Source: Eudorina sp. 2006-703-Eu-15 | Lineage: Eukaryota > Chlorophyta > Chlorophyceae > Chlamydomonadales > Volvocaceae | Direction: 5' to 3' | DNA: 64,000 nt | Assembly (NCBI GenBank): GCA_003117195.1 | Contig: BDSI01000255.1 | Span: 1-64,000, forward strand | Shown here: in pieces, positions 1 to 10,805 of the stretch | Position numbering within the stretch: the stretch's first letter is position 1 | How the letters are laid out: each line of letters begins with the position of its first letter | Position numbers and translations under genes: made by a program | The notes under the pieces: generated by a model | What the model was told of the DNA's origin: nothing | The model's database searches: none | Seen by the model: only the letters and a program-made list of their open reading frames with translations

Positions 1-140
1 TCATAATCATAATCATATATAATCATAATCATAATCATAATCATAATCATAATCATAATCATAATCATAATCATAATCATAATCATAATCATAATCATAA
101 TCATAATCATAATCATAATCATAATCATAATCATAATCAT
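1..140. repeat. AATCAT hexanucleotide microsatellite
   Basis: Nearly perfect head-to-tail copies of AATCAT run from the window edge to 140, with one small disruption near 15-20. The array probably continues to the left of the window. Confidence 0.95.
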
Positions 141-179
141 TCTGAAGAGGCCTGTTAGTGGGCCTGCCATGCACTTAAC

Positions 180-1626
180 CTGCCATGTATGTGCTGCATT
201 CCAAAATGTAGATGATGATGACCCTGTCAACCTGACGTCTGAGGCAAACTTATCGAGGGGCCATTGGTGTCAAGGATATTGGTGGACTTACAATGAATGC
301 TGATCAGGATGCTGGAAGCCCTAACAAACCAATCCAGCAGAGACACACATCTTGATGTTACAAACAGGGGAGCTTGTCAAGCATTGGAAAACACATTGGA
401 TATGGTTACCATCCCGGACGAGTCCCATGAGGGGGAAGGCAGGGCATCTTTGTGCCAAGCCCTTCAAGGAGAGGGTTCGCTGCAATACGGGACAGCATCA
501 GTGTGATGAATGGTACAATGCTGTCTCAGGTAAGTGTGTAGGGTGTTGCATGTTTATACCCTATCTGTGTGTGGTTGTAATTGAACTTTACACACATCAC
601 TTTTTGGATTTGCAGAAACTCAGCCGTGATGACAGATTTCCATGTGCTTGGGCTCCGTTTCAAGGATGATGTCATCAAAGACAGTAATGATGCACTAGTT
701 GAGCTGGATGACAATGTTGCAGTGTTGTGCTTGGAGGAGGGTAAGTATGTTGCTTATTATGGTGTTGTTGTGAAAATGAGGTCCTGAAGGAATCTCGTAA
801 AGTGAAAAATTCCTTTGGATGGGCAACAAAGCTTTCAATTGCTAAACCCACATGGCCAAATATTTTTGCACTGGTATGAATCATCTGTTGCTATGCAGGG
901 TGCTGACAATGTCAGCCATGATGGTGTGAAGGGGAAGAAGGTCAATGCAAGAAATCTGCCAAAAACGTGTATCTGGCCGTCTTGCACTTGACAGGCCAAT
1001 AGAGTCATCAGTTGGCTATAATTTTATTGTTGAAATGGCCCATCTTATTTCACCAGTTACCATCAGGTGGAATTCGAAGGCATAAGTGCTACTTACTTGA
1101 TATGGAGGATGAAGTGTACGTTGAGCAGCATATAAAGAAGTGGGTCACATCAAGTGGTGAAGAAGAGATTAAACGAGTCCCCAGGGACTTCAATGCGCGA
1201 AGGTCGAAGGGAGTTGGAGATGTCTTGAATGATGTATGTGTTGGTCCTGTATCCGGACCGGCTAAGCCCAGCAATCCCAACACCTTATTACAAGTGACAG
1301 ATATTACTGGTGCTGCAAAAGCTGTCTTACAAGGTGCTGATGCTGTGAATGGTGTTTTATCAGTACCAAATCAGAGAGTGAATATTGATTGTTTGCCAAA
1401 ATTGAAGGATGTGGCTGTGGATCCTGAAAGGTTGGTGAAAAAAAATATCTGGGCTCACAAGTCTTTATGGAATGATGAACTGCAAGAGGAGTGGTATTAT
1501 GGATCGATCCTGAAGGTGTGGAAAGAGAGAAAAAGGGCCAAAGGTTTTTGGCTCTTCTTTGGTGAGAAGGAGAAATATGCATTCCCATTTGAGATGATAA
1601 CTCAGTGGTGTCGTTTGGAAGAGTAA
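180..1626 (+). pseudogene. frame-broken multi-exon coding remnant, family not recognised
   Basis: Several stretches read like protein but lie in different frames. One at about 352-529 ends in a Cys-rich part (CDEWYNAVSG) and a consensus donor GTAAGT at 530. A second starts after an acceptor at 614-615 and reads through LVELDDNVAVLCLEEG, with a possible donor at 741. A third, from about 781, continues in a shifted frame. A fourth, at about 967-1086, reads IESSVGYNFIVEMAHLISP. The longest, 1078-1626, ends at a TAA with an aromatic C-terminus (GFWLFFGEKEKYAFPFEM). The shifts at about 780 and 1080 do not coincide with good splice sites, so I read this as a decayed gene, probably of transposon origin. 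The CxxxxxxxCxEWY spacing is faintly PHD-like, but too weak to name. Sequencing indels could also produce the picture. Confidence 0.45.
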
Positions 1627-2160
1627 TGATGGTGTCATGTCACTATGTCAATGTTATCAGTTTGGGCGGGGTTCGGTTATCCTTTGTTTCCTTCATTAGC
1701 ATCAACTATTATGCTCACTGGTCTATAATTCCTGCGGCCATGTTATAGTTGGCTGTACTGTCATACACTGTTGATGCCATGGCAATTTGGAAGAAACAGT
1801 TGCTGAGCGGTTGGTTTTGCAGTGATCATGCACTGAGTGCTGATTGACAGGTGTTGCTTCCATCCATTTGCCGTGTATAGTATCTGGAATGGCAGTATCA
1901 CATTAGGCACGTGCTTGCCTGCTGAGAGCACTTCACCCGTTAGATCCAATACGATACACGATACTTACACATATTTGGATTCATGTGGAAAAAAATAATT
2001 GTAACAGACATCGACATTACACAGTGTCATGCTGTGCCGATGCCCAGGCAGCCAACAGTAACAGCTATTATGAACGTACTGCCAGGCTGGATCACCCTGG
2101 TCAACCTGTTCAGTAGCATTCCATAAAAGTAGCAGGTGCATCCTGGATCACTGGGGGAAA
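1627..2160. other. intergenic stretch, no supported feature
   Basis: Mixed-composition DNA after the remnant. I see no coding exon, RNA gene or tandem repeat. Confidence 0.5.
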
Positions 2161-2386
2161 GCCCCAGTCATGAACCCGTTCATGGGGGGGGTCCGCCGGT
2201 CATGAACCCGTTCATGGATCCATCCAGTCATGAACCGCAGTCATGGAGCCAGTCATGCCAGCATGCCCAGTCATGAGTAGCAGCCCTCCAGTCATGCATG
2301 TTGTCTGCCAGTCATGAACGGCAGTCATGGAACCGAGGTGATGAATGCGTCGGTACTGATACATTTGCGCTGTAACATGGCCTTCT

Positions 2387-2835
2387 TTGGTACGCAGTCG
2401 AGGTGTGAAAGGCCGCTCTGATCTTCTTCGGCTGCGACATCAAGGCCCTGCAGCGCAAAAAGGAGGCGGTCCAGAAGTCAACAATTCCGCACGCTTTTGC
2501 GCGTGCACACCAGGTGGGGACCATGTGTCGCCTATGCCAAGCAAAAGACGAGGGGCAGGATTGACATGTGTGCAATGTGACAGGGCACTTGCGGCGATGC
2601 TCAAGAGGCGCCACAGCAGCTGAACCGGCGGCTGTCGGCGGGGGCGCAGGGCCTTCCTACGTGGGGCCAGCGGTAAGTCACAAACAGTTTTTGTGCTGCT
2701 GGTTCTAGGATATTCACAACTGATCAATACAATTTGTCGTGCAACATGTAGGGCAACCCACGGGAGGCACCCACTAAGCTGTCTTCGGTTCCGGCTTCGG
2801 AGATGGACGACCAGGATGAGGACGAGTTGAACTAG
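2387..2835 (+). pseudogene. 3' exons of an unknown, probably transposon-borne gene
   Basis: The last exon (about 2752-2835) follows an acceptor (TGTAG) and reads an acidic tail, PASEMDDQDEDELN, to a TAG at 2833-2835. Upstream, a donor GTAAGT at 2671 closes an exon of about 2400-2670, in which coding-like segments occupy different frames: LIFFGCDIKALQRKKEAVQK, then CRLCQAKDEGQD, then LTCVQCDRAL. The two CxxC pairs recall the Cys-rich C-termini of some transposases, including piggyBac-like ones, but the frame breaks prevent a firm assignment. A further Gly/Arg-rich reading frame follows to 3260 and ends in EKRETIEEMRAEIQAVAK. It could be an alternative C-terminus. Confidence 0.35.
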
Positions 2836-2844
2836 TACGCTAGG

Positions 2845-3070
2845 CAGCGGCGGCGGGGCGCGAGGTGGCGGCGGCGGGGCGCGAGTGGCGGCGGCGGGGC
2901 GCGAGGTGGCGGCGGCAGGGCACGCGGTGGCGGCGGCGGGGCACACGGTGGCGGCGGCGGAGCCAGCGATGGCGGCGGCGGGCAAGCGGTGGCCGCGGCG
3001 GGGCAAGCGATGGCGGTGGCGAGACACGCGGTGGCCGCGGCGGTGCGCGCATTGGCGGCGGCGGGGCAGG
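2845..3070. repeat. GC-rich GGCGGCGGCGGGGC minisatellite
   Basis: Imperfect copies of a roughly 24-bp unit built on GGTGGCGGCGGCGGGGCAC, almost pure G+C with a strong G bias on the plus strand. It creates overlapping Arg/Gly/Ala/Pro open frames on both strands, which I do not treat as genes. Confidence 0.85.
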
Positions 3071-3249
3071 AGTGGGGAGGGCGGCCGTTATGGGGGGAGG
3101 GGTGTACGGTAGCGCTGACGGGGAACCCTCCGGTGAGAAGCGGGAGACCATAGAAGAGATGCGGGCTGAGATACAGGCCGTGGCAAAGGCCGGCGGGGGC
3201 ACAGGGGAAAACGTCAGGTTCACCCACAAGCGGTTCAGAACGGGAAAGA

Positions 3250-3735
3250 GCCGGGCATGACCGGGCAGAGTCATTGAGTGCACTGTACGAGTCATAACGT
3301 GCAAGTACGAGTCATGGGCAGCCGGTCGGGCATGACCGGGCAGAGTCATTGAGTGCACAGTACGAGTCATAACATGCAAGTATGAGTCATGGGCAGCCGG
3401 CCGGGCATGACAGGGCAGAGTCATTGAGTGCACAGTACGAGTCATAACATGCAAGTACGAGTCATGGGCAGCCGGCCGGGCATGACAGGGCAGAGTCATT
3501 GAGTGCACAGTATGAGTCATAACGTGCAAGTACGAGTCATGGGCAGCCGGTCGGGCATGACCGGGCAGAGTCATTGAGTGCACTGTAACGGTCATAACAT
3601 GCAAGTATGAGTCATGGGCAGCCGGTCGGGCATGACCGGGCAGAGTCATTGAGTGCACAGTACGAGTCATAACGTGCAAGTACGAGTCATGGGCAGCCGG
3701 CCGGGCATGACTGGGCAGAGTCATTGAGTGCACTG
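3250..3735. repeat. 75-bp tandem repeat, about 6.5 copies
   Basis: The word GGGCATGA recurs at 3253, 3328, 3403, 3478, 3553, 3628 and 3703, exactly 75 bp apart. Each unit holds GAGTCATTGAGTGCAC, ACGAGTCATAAC and GAGTCATGGGCAGCCGG, so GTCAT occurs several times per unit. Because 75 is a multiple of three, a long antisense open frame results (2840-3829). It is a by-product of the repeat. Confidence 0.95.
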
Positions 3736-3883
3736 TAACAGTCATGTGGAGGGTCATGACGCCAGTCATGGACATTTTATGACTGCGACTTATGACTCCT
3801 GGCCTGCGGGTATGACTAGAAACCTGCAATCTATGACTGGTGGGAGCCCCAATGACCCATTTTAGTCATTTTGGGATCCAGTC

Positions 3884-4087
3884 ATGATCAGTGGGTGGCA
3901 GGTCCGCTACACTGCAACAGAAGCCATTACCCTTGGGGTCGGTGGAACCATTCGCTCAGTCCTCAAACCCTTACTGATTGAGCTTGGCATTGCACCTGAC
4001 AAAGCGGCACACTGCTGCACCCGCCTACACGACCACGCCGTCCGCAGCCTCAACGACATCGTAAAGCGCAGACGGGTATTGGAGTGA
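3884..4087 (+). pseudogene. non-LTR retrotransposon reverse transcriptase, C-terminal fragment
   Basis: The 68-codon frame ends at TGA 4085-4087 and reads AITLGVGGTIRSVLKPLLIE, then LGIAPDKAAHC, then SLNDIVKRRRVLE. A Gly-rich turn, a Leu-rich helix and a final helix ending in RRRxLE is the usual end of LINE-type ORF2 proteins in green algae and invertebrates. This is family knowledge recalled without a search. No catalytic reverse transcriptase motif lies upstream, where the GTCAT-rich block begins, so the copy is 5'-truncated. The 3' flank up to about 4280 may be its untranslated tail. Confidence 0.5.
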
Positions 4088-4666
4088 ATTCCCGTACCCC
4101 CATCACCCGCCAATGAACGCACCGGGGTGGGGGAACTCTTTGACTAAGGGCCGGTGACGGCGGCGTATAGGCTCTAATGAGCCTCATCGTCCCTTTCCCC
4201 TTAACACACGCCAGGGTGTTGCCCGGCCCGGCCCTGCCCGATATTATTATCACAGCGAGCCAATTGAGTAAGCCCGGCCAGTGGCAATGCCACATCGATG
4301 CCAAGTTTAAGAACTCTCTCACACATACACCGTTGTGTGGGCGCAAATTAATGTTTCTGTATCCTTTATGTCAAGGCTTTAGTTGCTAGCTACGTACGCC
4401 AGCCGATTATATCATTTGCGGGTTATCTGAGAAACACGTTGTCATACCTCACTCCTCCTTAACAGATAATGGTGCATAAGCCAGAAGTAAGCCAGGAAGT
4501 AAGTGCTGTTCCTTGTAATAATATTTCGGTCTGTATTCTTCCGTACAACTAATGGATTGGAGGGCGCCTTGTAAACTGTGCCTGCGCACCAGAACCCATT
4601 GACAGAACAATACATATCATATTGAATTAAGTGTTTCACATCAAAGACTTAGCACGAGCTCTCTTT
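4088..4666. other. region between the LINE tail and histone H3
   Basis: Probably the LINE 3' tail followed by the 5' flank of the H3 gene. I see no convincing exon or clear TATA box. Confidence 0.45.
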
Positions 4667-5295
4667 ATGGCTCGGACCAAGCAGACTTCTAGGAAGAGTA
4701 CTGGTGGTAAAGCACCAAGGAAAAATCTATTGACAAAAGCTGTTGCAAAGAAGTCAGCAATTCGGGCACAGCCAAGGAAGCCTCACAGGTACCGGCCTGG
4801 TACTGTAGCGCTTCGAGAGATCAAGAAGTACCAGAAGTCTACTGAGCTACTTCTAAGGAAGCTTCCATTTCAGCGACTTGTAAGAGAGCTTACACAAGAC
4901 TTCAAGACTGACTCCCGGTGGGTTACTGAAATGACCTGCGTGTGCAACTGTTTTGCATATCTGATATCGTCTTAACAAAGTGTAAGGCTTGAATGTCATT
5001 CATTGTTGCTTGTGTTGCTGTGGTGTTGATAAGGACCAACATTCGTGTTAGCCAGCCATCGCCTGCACAATGGCGGCTGCTTCATCATACATCTCGACAA
5101 CAGCTGTTTTCCTGTTGGCCCTGTTTGCATTATAGGTGGTCCCGGCACGCCTTGCTGGCCCTTCAAGAAGCGGCTGAGGCTTACCTCGTCACCATCTTTG
5201 AGGATACCAACCTTTGCGCGATTCACGCCAAGCGTGTGACCATTATGCCTAAAGATATTCAGCTTGCTCGCCGAATTCGTGGAGAAAGGTCGTAG
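4667..5295 (+). CDS. histone H3, divergent intron-containing variant
   Basis: Core nucleosomal histone, acting in the nucleus. The exons are 4667-4917 and 5136-5295, joined across a 218-bp GT-AG intron (donor CG|GTGGGT, acceptor TTATAG|GTGG). They give exactly 136 codons plus stop, the standard H3 length, with no gap against canonical H3. The start is the ATG opening MARTKQT. K4, K9, S10, K14, K18, K23, K27, K56 and K79 are kept. The tail at 24-37 is strongly altered ([14 protein letters not shown]): R26 becomes Ala, S28 becomes Lys, K36 becomes Arg. Residues 87-90 are HALL, close to the HAVL of plant H3.3 and unlike animal SAVM or AAIG. W84 replaces Phe. The intron and the lack of a visible histone 3' stem-loop fit a replacement-type gene or a young divergent paralogue. 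It is not a CENH3: there is no enlarged loop 1 and the tail is H3-like. Confidence 0.85.
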
Positions 5296-5554
5296 CTCCT
5301 GAATGTCGCACTCGGCCAGGTAACGTGGATGAGTCTGGATGAGTGTGGTTGGTGTCCACCTATTTCCCCTTATTACATATGTATACATGGCTGGGTTCTC
5401 TGTATAATGGGCTTGCTCCCTATCTTCAAACATGGTCAAGGGCCGTGCAAACTGTTATTTAGGTGCATAAATGAAGTCGGGGTCCCTATAACGGGAGGAG
5501 AGAGCTTTTGAAGTTACCTAGCGACAGAAAATCAACTATCAACCAGCAAATCTG
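5296..5554. other. 3' flank of histone H3
   Basis: Non-coding sequence between the H3 stop codon and the 193-bp repeat array. No canonical histone stem-loop is visible. Confidence 0.5.
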
Positions 5555-8500
5555 GTTTGAGAGCGGATTGTTCCCCTGGGTCCCTCCATGACTTTGCACG
5601 TGTGGGTAAATCGGCGCGGCCCCGGTCGGGCCTAAACACCCGACCGGGGGCGTGATGGGCCTAAGATATATACACGGACGTGACTGCCCCTGCCCACTGC
5701 ATCATCTCCCACAAAGTTCACATCCCGATCACCACGCCATCACTGCCCGTTCCCGGGTTTGAGAGCGGATTGTTCCCCTGGGTCCCTCCCATGACTGTGC
5801 ATGTGTGGGTAAACCGGTGCGGTGATTGGGCACGCCCGAAGGCGCAATGGTGTTGAGTTATGTGGACGGGACGGCCCCTGTGACTGCCCACTCCATCATC
5901 TCCCACCAAGCGCACATCCTGATCGCCACGCCATCACTGCCCGTTCCCGGGTTTGAGTGCGGATTGTTCCCCTGGGTCCCTCCCATGACTGTGCACCTGT
6001 GGGGAAATCGGCGCGGCCTTTGGGCCCGCCCGGGGTGCGTGATTGGCCTGGGATAATCGGACGCGACTGCTCCTGTGACTGCCCACTCCATCATCTCCCA
6101 CCAAGCGCACATCCCGATCGCCACGCCATCACTGCCGGTTCCCAGGTTTGAGTGTGGATTGTTCCCCTGGGTCCCTCCCATGACTGTGCACGTGTGGGTA
6201 AATCGGCGCTGTGTTTGGGCACGCCCGGGGTGCGCAATGATGTTGAGTTATTACGTGGACGCGACTGCCCCTGTGATTGCCCTCTCCATCATCTTCCACC
6301 AAGCGCACATCCCGATCGTCACGCCATCACTGCCCATTCCCGGGTTTGAGTGCGGATTGTTCCCCTGGGACCCTCCCATGACTGTGCACGTATGGGAAAT
6401 CGGCGCGGCGTTTTTGCCCGCCCGCCCGAGGCACGCGATGGGCCTGGATACGCGGATGTTACTGCCCCTGCGACTGCCCACTCCATCATCTCCCATCGCC
6501 ACGCCATCACTGCCCGTTCCCGGGTTTGAATGCTGATTGTTTCCCTGGGTTCCTCCCATGACTGTGCACGTGTGGGTAAATCGGTGCGGCCTTTGGCCCG
6601 CCCGGTGTGTGTGATGGGCCTGAGATGTATACGTGGATGTGACTGCCCCTGCCCTCTTCATCATCTCCCACGAAGCGCACATCCTGATCGCCACGCCATC
6701 ACTGCCCGTTCCCAGGTTTGAGTGCGGATTGTTCCCCTGGGACCCTCCCATGACTGTGCACGTGTGGGGAAATCGACGCGGCGTTTTTAGCCCGACCGCC
6801 CGGGATGCATGATGGGCCGTTGATAATCGGACGGGACTGCCCCTGTGACTGCCCACTCCATCATCTCCCACGAAGCGCACATCCTGATCGCCACGCCATC
6901 ACTGCCCGTTCCCGGGTTTGAGTGTGGATTGTTCCCCTGGGTCCCTCCCATGACTGTAGATGTGTGGGTACATCGGCGTGGCGTTATAGCCCGCCCGGGG
7001 TGCGCTAGGTGCGCAATGGGCCTGAGATACGTGGACGGGACTGCCCCTGCCCACTCCATCATCTCCCACCAAGCACACATCCCGATCACCACGCCATCAC
7101 TGCCCGTTCCCGGGTTTGAGTGCGGATTGTTTCCCTGGGTCCCTCCCATGACTGTGCACCTGTGGGGAAATCGGCGCGGCCTTTGGGCCCGCCCGGGGTG
7201 CGTGTTTGGCCTGGGATAATCGGACGCGACTGCCCCTGTGACTGCCCACTCCATCATCTCCCACCAAGCGCACATCCCGATCGCCACGCCATCACTGCCC
7301 GTCCCCAGGTTTGAGTGCGGATTGTACCCCTGGGTCCCTCCCATGACTGTGCACGTGTGGGTAAATCGGCGCGGCGTTTGGGCACGCCCGGGGCGCGTGA
7401 TGGGCCTGAGATGTATATGTGGATGTGACTGCCCCTGCCCACTCCATCATCTCCCACCAAGCACACATCCAGATCACCACGCCGTCACTGCCCGTTCCGG
7501 GTTTGAGTGTGGATTGTTCCCCTGGGTCCCTCCCATGACTGTGCACGTTTGGGTAAATCGGCGCTGTGTTTGGGCACGCCCGGGGTGCGCAATGATGTTG
7601 AGTTATTACGTGGACGCGACTGCCCCTGTGACTGCCCTCTCCATCATCTCCCACCAAGCGCACATCCCGATCGTCACGCCATCACTGCCCATTCCCGGTT
7701 TGAGTGCGGATTGTTCTCCTGGGACCCTCCCATGACTGTGCACGTGTGGGTAAATCGGTGCGGCCTTTGGGCCTGCCCGGGGTGTGTGATGGGCCTGAGA
7801 TGTATACGTGGATGTGACTGCCCCTGCCCTCTTCATCATCTCCCACGAAGCGCACATCCTGATCGCCACGCCATCACTGCCCGTTCCCAGGTTTGAGTGC
7901 GGATTGTTCCCCTGGGACCCTCCCATGACTGTGCACGTGTGGGGAAATCGACGCGGCATTTTTAGCCCGACCGCCCGGGATGCATGATGGGCCGTTGATA
8001 ATCGGACGGCACTGCCCCTGTGACTGCCCACTCCATCATCTCCCACCAAGCGCACATCCCGATCGCCACGCCGTCACTGCCGGTTCCCGGGTTTGAGTGT
8101 GGATTGTTCCCCTGGGTCCCTCCCATGACTGTACATGTGTGGGTACATCGGCGTGGCGTTATAGCCCGCCCGGGGTGCGCAATGGGCCTGAGATACGTGG
8201 ACGGGACTGCCCCTGCCCACTCCATCATCTCCCACCAAGCACACATCCCGATCACCACGCCATCACTGCCCGTTCCCGGGTTTGAGTGCGGATTGTTCCC
8301 CTGGGTCCCTCCCATGACTGTGCACCTGTGGGGAAATCGGCGCGGCCTTTGGGCCCGCCCGGGGTGCGTGTTTGGCCTGGGATAATCGGACGCGACTGCC
8401 CCTGTGACTGCCCACTCCATCATCTCCCACCAAGCGCACATCCCGATCGCCACGCCATCACTGCCCGTCCCCAGGTTTGAGTGCGGATTGTACCCCTGGG

Positions 8501-10075
8501 TCCCTCCCATGACTGTGCACGTGTGGGTAAATCGGCGCGGCGTTTGGGCACGCCCGGGGCGCGTGATGGGCCTGAGATGTATATGTGGATGTGACTGCCC
8601 CTGCCCTCTCCATCATCTCCCACCAAGCACACATCCAGATCACCACGCCGTCACTGCCCGTTCCCGGGTTTGAGTGTGGATTGTTCCCCTGGGTCCCTCC
8701 CATGACTGTGCACGTTTGGGTAAATCGGCGCTGTGTTTGGGCACGCCCGGGGTGCGCAATGATGTTGAGTTATTACGTGGACGCGACCGCCCCTGTGACT
8801 GCCCACTCCATCATCTTCCACCAAGCGCACATCCTGATCGCCACGCCGTCACTGCCCGTTCCCGGGTTTGAGTGCGGATTGTTCCCCTGGGACCCTCCCA
8901 TGACTGTGCACCTGTGGGGAAATCGGCGCGGCGTTTTGGCCCGCCCGCCCGAGGCACGCGATGGGCCTGGGATACGCGGATGTTACTGCCCCTGCGACTG
9001 CCCACTCCATCATCTCCCATCGCCACGCCATCACTGCCCGTTCCCGGGTTTGAATGCTGATTGTTTCCCTGGGTTCCTCCCATGACTGTGCACGTGTGGG
9101 TAAATCGGTGCGGCCTTTGGGCCCGCCCGGTGTGTGTGATGGGACTGAGATGTATACGTGGATGTGACTGCCCCTGCCCTCTTCATCATCTCCCACGAAG
9201 CGCACATCCTGATCGCCACGCCATCACTGCCCGTTCCCAGGTTTGAGTGCGGATTGTTCCCCTGGGACCCTCCCATGACTGTGCACGTGTGGGGAAATCG
9301 ACGCGGCGTTTTTAGCCCGACCGCCCGGGATGCATGATGGGCCGTTGATAATCGGACGGGACTGCCCCTGTGACTGCCCACTCCATCATCTCCCACCAAG
9401 CACACATCCAGATCACCACGCCGTCACTGCCCGTTCCCGGGTTTGAGTGTGGATTGTTCCCCTGGGCATCTCCCATGACTGTGCACGTGTGGGTAAATCG
9501 GTGCTGTGTTTGGGCACGCCCGGGGTGCGCAATGGTGTTGAGTTTATACGTGGACGCGACCGCCCCTGTGACTGCCCACTCCATCATCTCCCACCAAGCG
9601 CACATCCTGATCGCCACGCCATCACTGCCCGTTCCCGGGTTTGAATGCTAATTGTTTCCCTGGGTTCCTCCCATGACTGTGCACCTATGGGGAAATCGGC
9701 GCGGCGTTTTGGCCCGCCCGCCCGAGGCACGCGATGGGCCTGGGATACGCGGATGTTACTGCCCCTGCGACTGCCCACTCCATCATCTCCCATCAAGCTC
9801 ACATCCCAATCGCCACGCCATCACTGCCTGTTCCCGGGTTTGATTGCGGATTGTTCTAATTGTTCCCCTGGGTCCCTCCCATGACTGTGCATGTGTGGGT
9901 AAATCGGCGCGGCCTTTGGGCCCGCCCGGGGTGTGTGATGGGCCTGAGATACACGGATGTGACTGCCCACTCCATCATCTCCCACCAAGCACACATCCCG
10001 ATCGCCACACCATCACTGCCTGTTCCCCGGTTTGAGTGCGGATTGTTCCCCATGGGTCCCTCCATGACTGAGCAG
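5555..10075. repeat. about 193-bp tandem repeat array, roughly 23 copies, with higher-order structure
   Basis: Each unit contains GAGTGCGGATTGTTCCCCTG, CCCATGACTGTGCACGTG, GGTAAATCGGCGCGGC and CACTCCATCATCTCCCACC, and ends with ACTGCCCGTTCCCGGGTTT. Unit length is about 185-200 bp. A variant with AAATCGACGCGGC and a GGGATGCATGATGGG segment recurs at about 6736, 7911 and 9257, so blocks of six or seven units have been duplicated together (about 1.17 and 1.35 kb). The many short open frames on both strands (MRIVPLGPSHDCA, MGGTQGNNPHSN and similar) are repeats of the repeat and are not supported as genes. Confidence 0.95.
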
Positions 10076-10805
10076 TCAGAAAGTATTGTAGGGACGTTAA
10101 TTGTTGCACATAATTTAAATTACTTATGGGGAGGTTGCAAAGTGTGAAACAAAACTCTTAAGGCCGACTTGCTAAACTCGTAAATAATTTAAAATTTAAA
10201 GTTTTCAATGAACATCTATCACAAGCCTTACTGTTTGTTTATTCATGTTTACTTGGCAATTAATTGTTGGCTGTCACGGAATGGGGACCGGGGCTGTGGA
10301 GGATGTGATGAATCGGGTTAGATGGCAACGCAAGGCGGTGATGGCCAGTGCCTCAGCCGACACAGGGCTGTGGCAGGTGGGCAGAGAAGGCTAGAAGGGC
10401 GGAACAGGAATATGGTTCACTGACACTGGACAAACGATGTCAGTGTGCAAACTGAGTGTACGGGGCATGCAACTATAAACGTTTCTGAAACAAAACTCTG
10501 ACTGATGCCTTGCAAATGATAAGCATAATTGGTGTCAAAAATATTGAAACACCTGATTATGTTTGCCCCGCATAGAATCCGCGTGACAAATAATTAGCAT
10601 CAATAAGGTATAACCCGCCTAACCCGCCATGCAAGCATACTCCCACACGGATGATAGAAAGACATGCAGGTTCATGGGCTGAAAATACAAGGATGTGGGG
10701 CTATAGGGGCTCAAAACTCTGCATGGGTTTATAGGAAATGTTTATGTATCCCATTTATTGCACAAAGGTACTCTGAGTCACGTGATTTGCAATTCCCTTT
10801 TGCAG
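10076..10805. other. AT-richer DNA upstream of the 10.8-kb exons
   Basis: No supported exon. It contains the left arm of a 34-bp inverted repeat (10275-10308) and words shared with 11530-11620, such as AATAATTAGCATCA. Confidence 0.5.
10275..10308 (+). repeat. inverted repeat, left arm
   Basis: A 34-bp segment starting CACGGAATGGGGAC and ending GAGGATGTGA. Its reverse complement lies at 11364-11397 with one mismatch, about 1.06 kb away. Confidence 0.9.

Larger units (their letters stand above)
2160..3900. mobile_element. candidate DNA transposon remnant with GTCAT-rich subterminal regions
   Basis: The left side (2165-2340) has many copies of CAGTCATGAAC-like words. The right side (3255-3890) has many GTCAT/ATGAC words. 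Between them lie the last exons of a plus-strand gene and GC-rich repeats. Dense short motifs at both ends around a gene is typical of CACTA-type and some other terminal-inverted-repeat transposons. Possible ends are CACTG at about 2149 and CAGTG at about 3893, but no flanking target duplication is visible, so the limits are tentative. Gene, then GC-rich tail, then subterminal motifs is also the plan of the much clearer element at 45649-53206. Confidence 0.4.

Noticed and set aside
2440..3829. Long minus-strand Pro/Ala/His-rich frames
   Set aside because: Shadows of GC-rich and 75-bp tandem repeats.
4631..4975. H3 frame starting upstream at 4631 and running past the splice site
   Set aside because: The upstream start is GTG and the extension past 4917 is intron. 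The ATG at 4667 and the splice give an exact 136-residue H3.
4667..5295. Centromeric H3 (CENH3)
   Set aside because: The N-terminal tail and loop 1 are of canonical H3 length and type.
5718..10147. Dozens of 60-200-codon frames in the 193-bp array
   Set aside because: The same peptide words recur in each unit in several frames and both strands, with no splice or start context.
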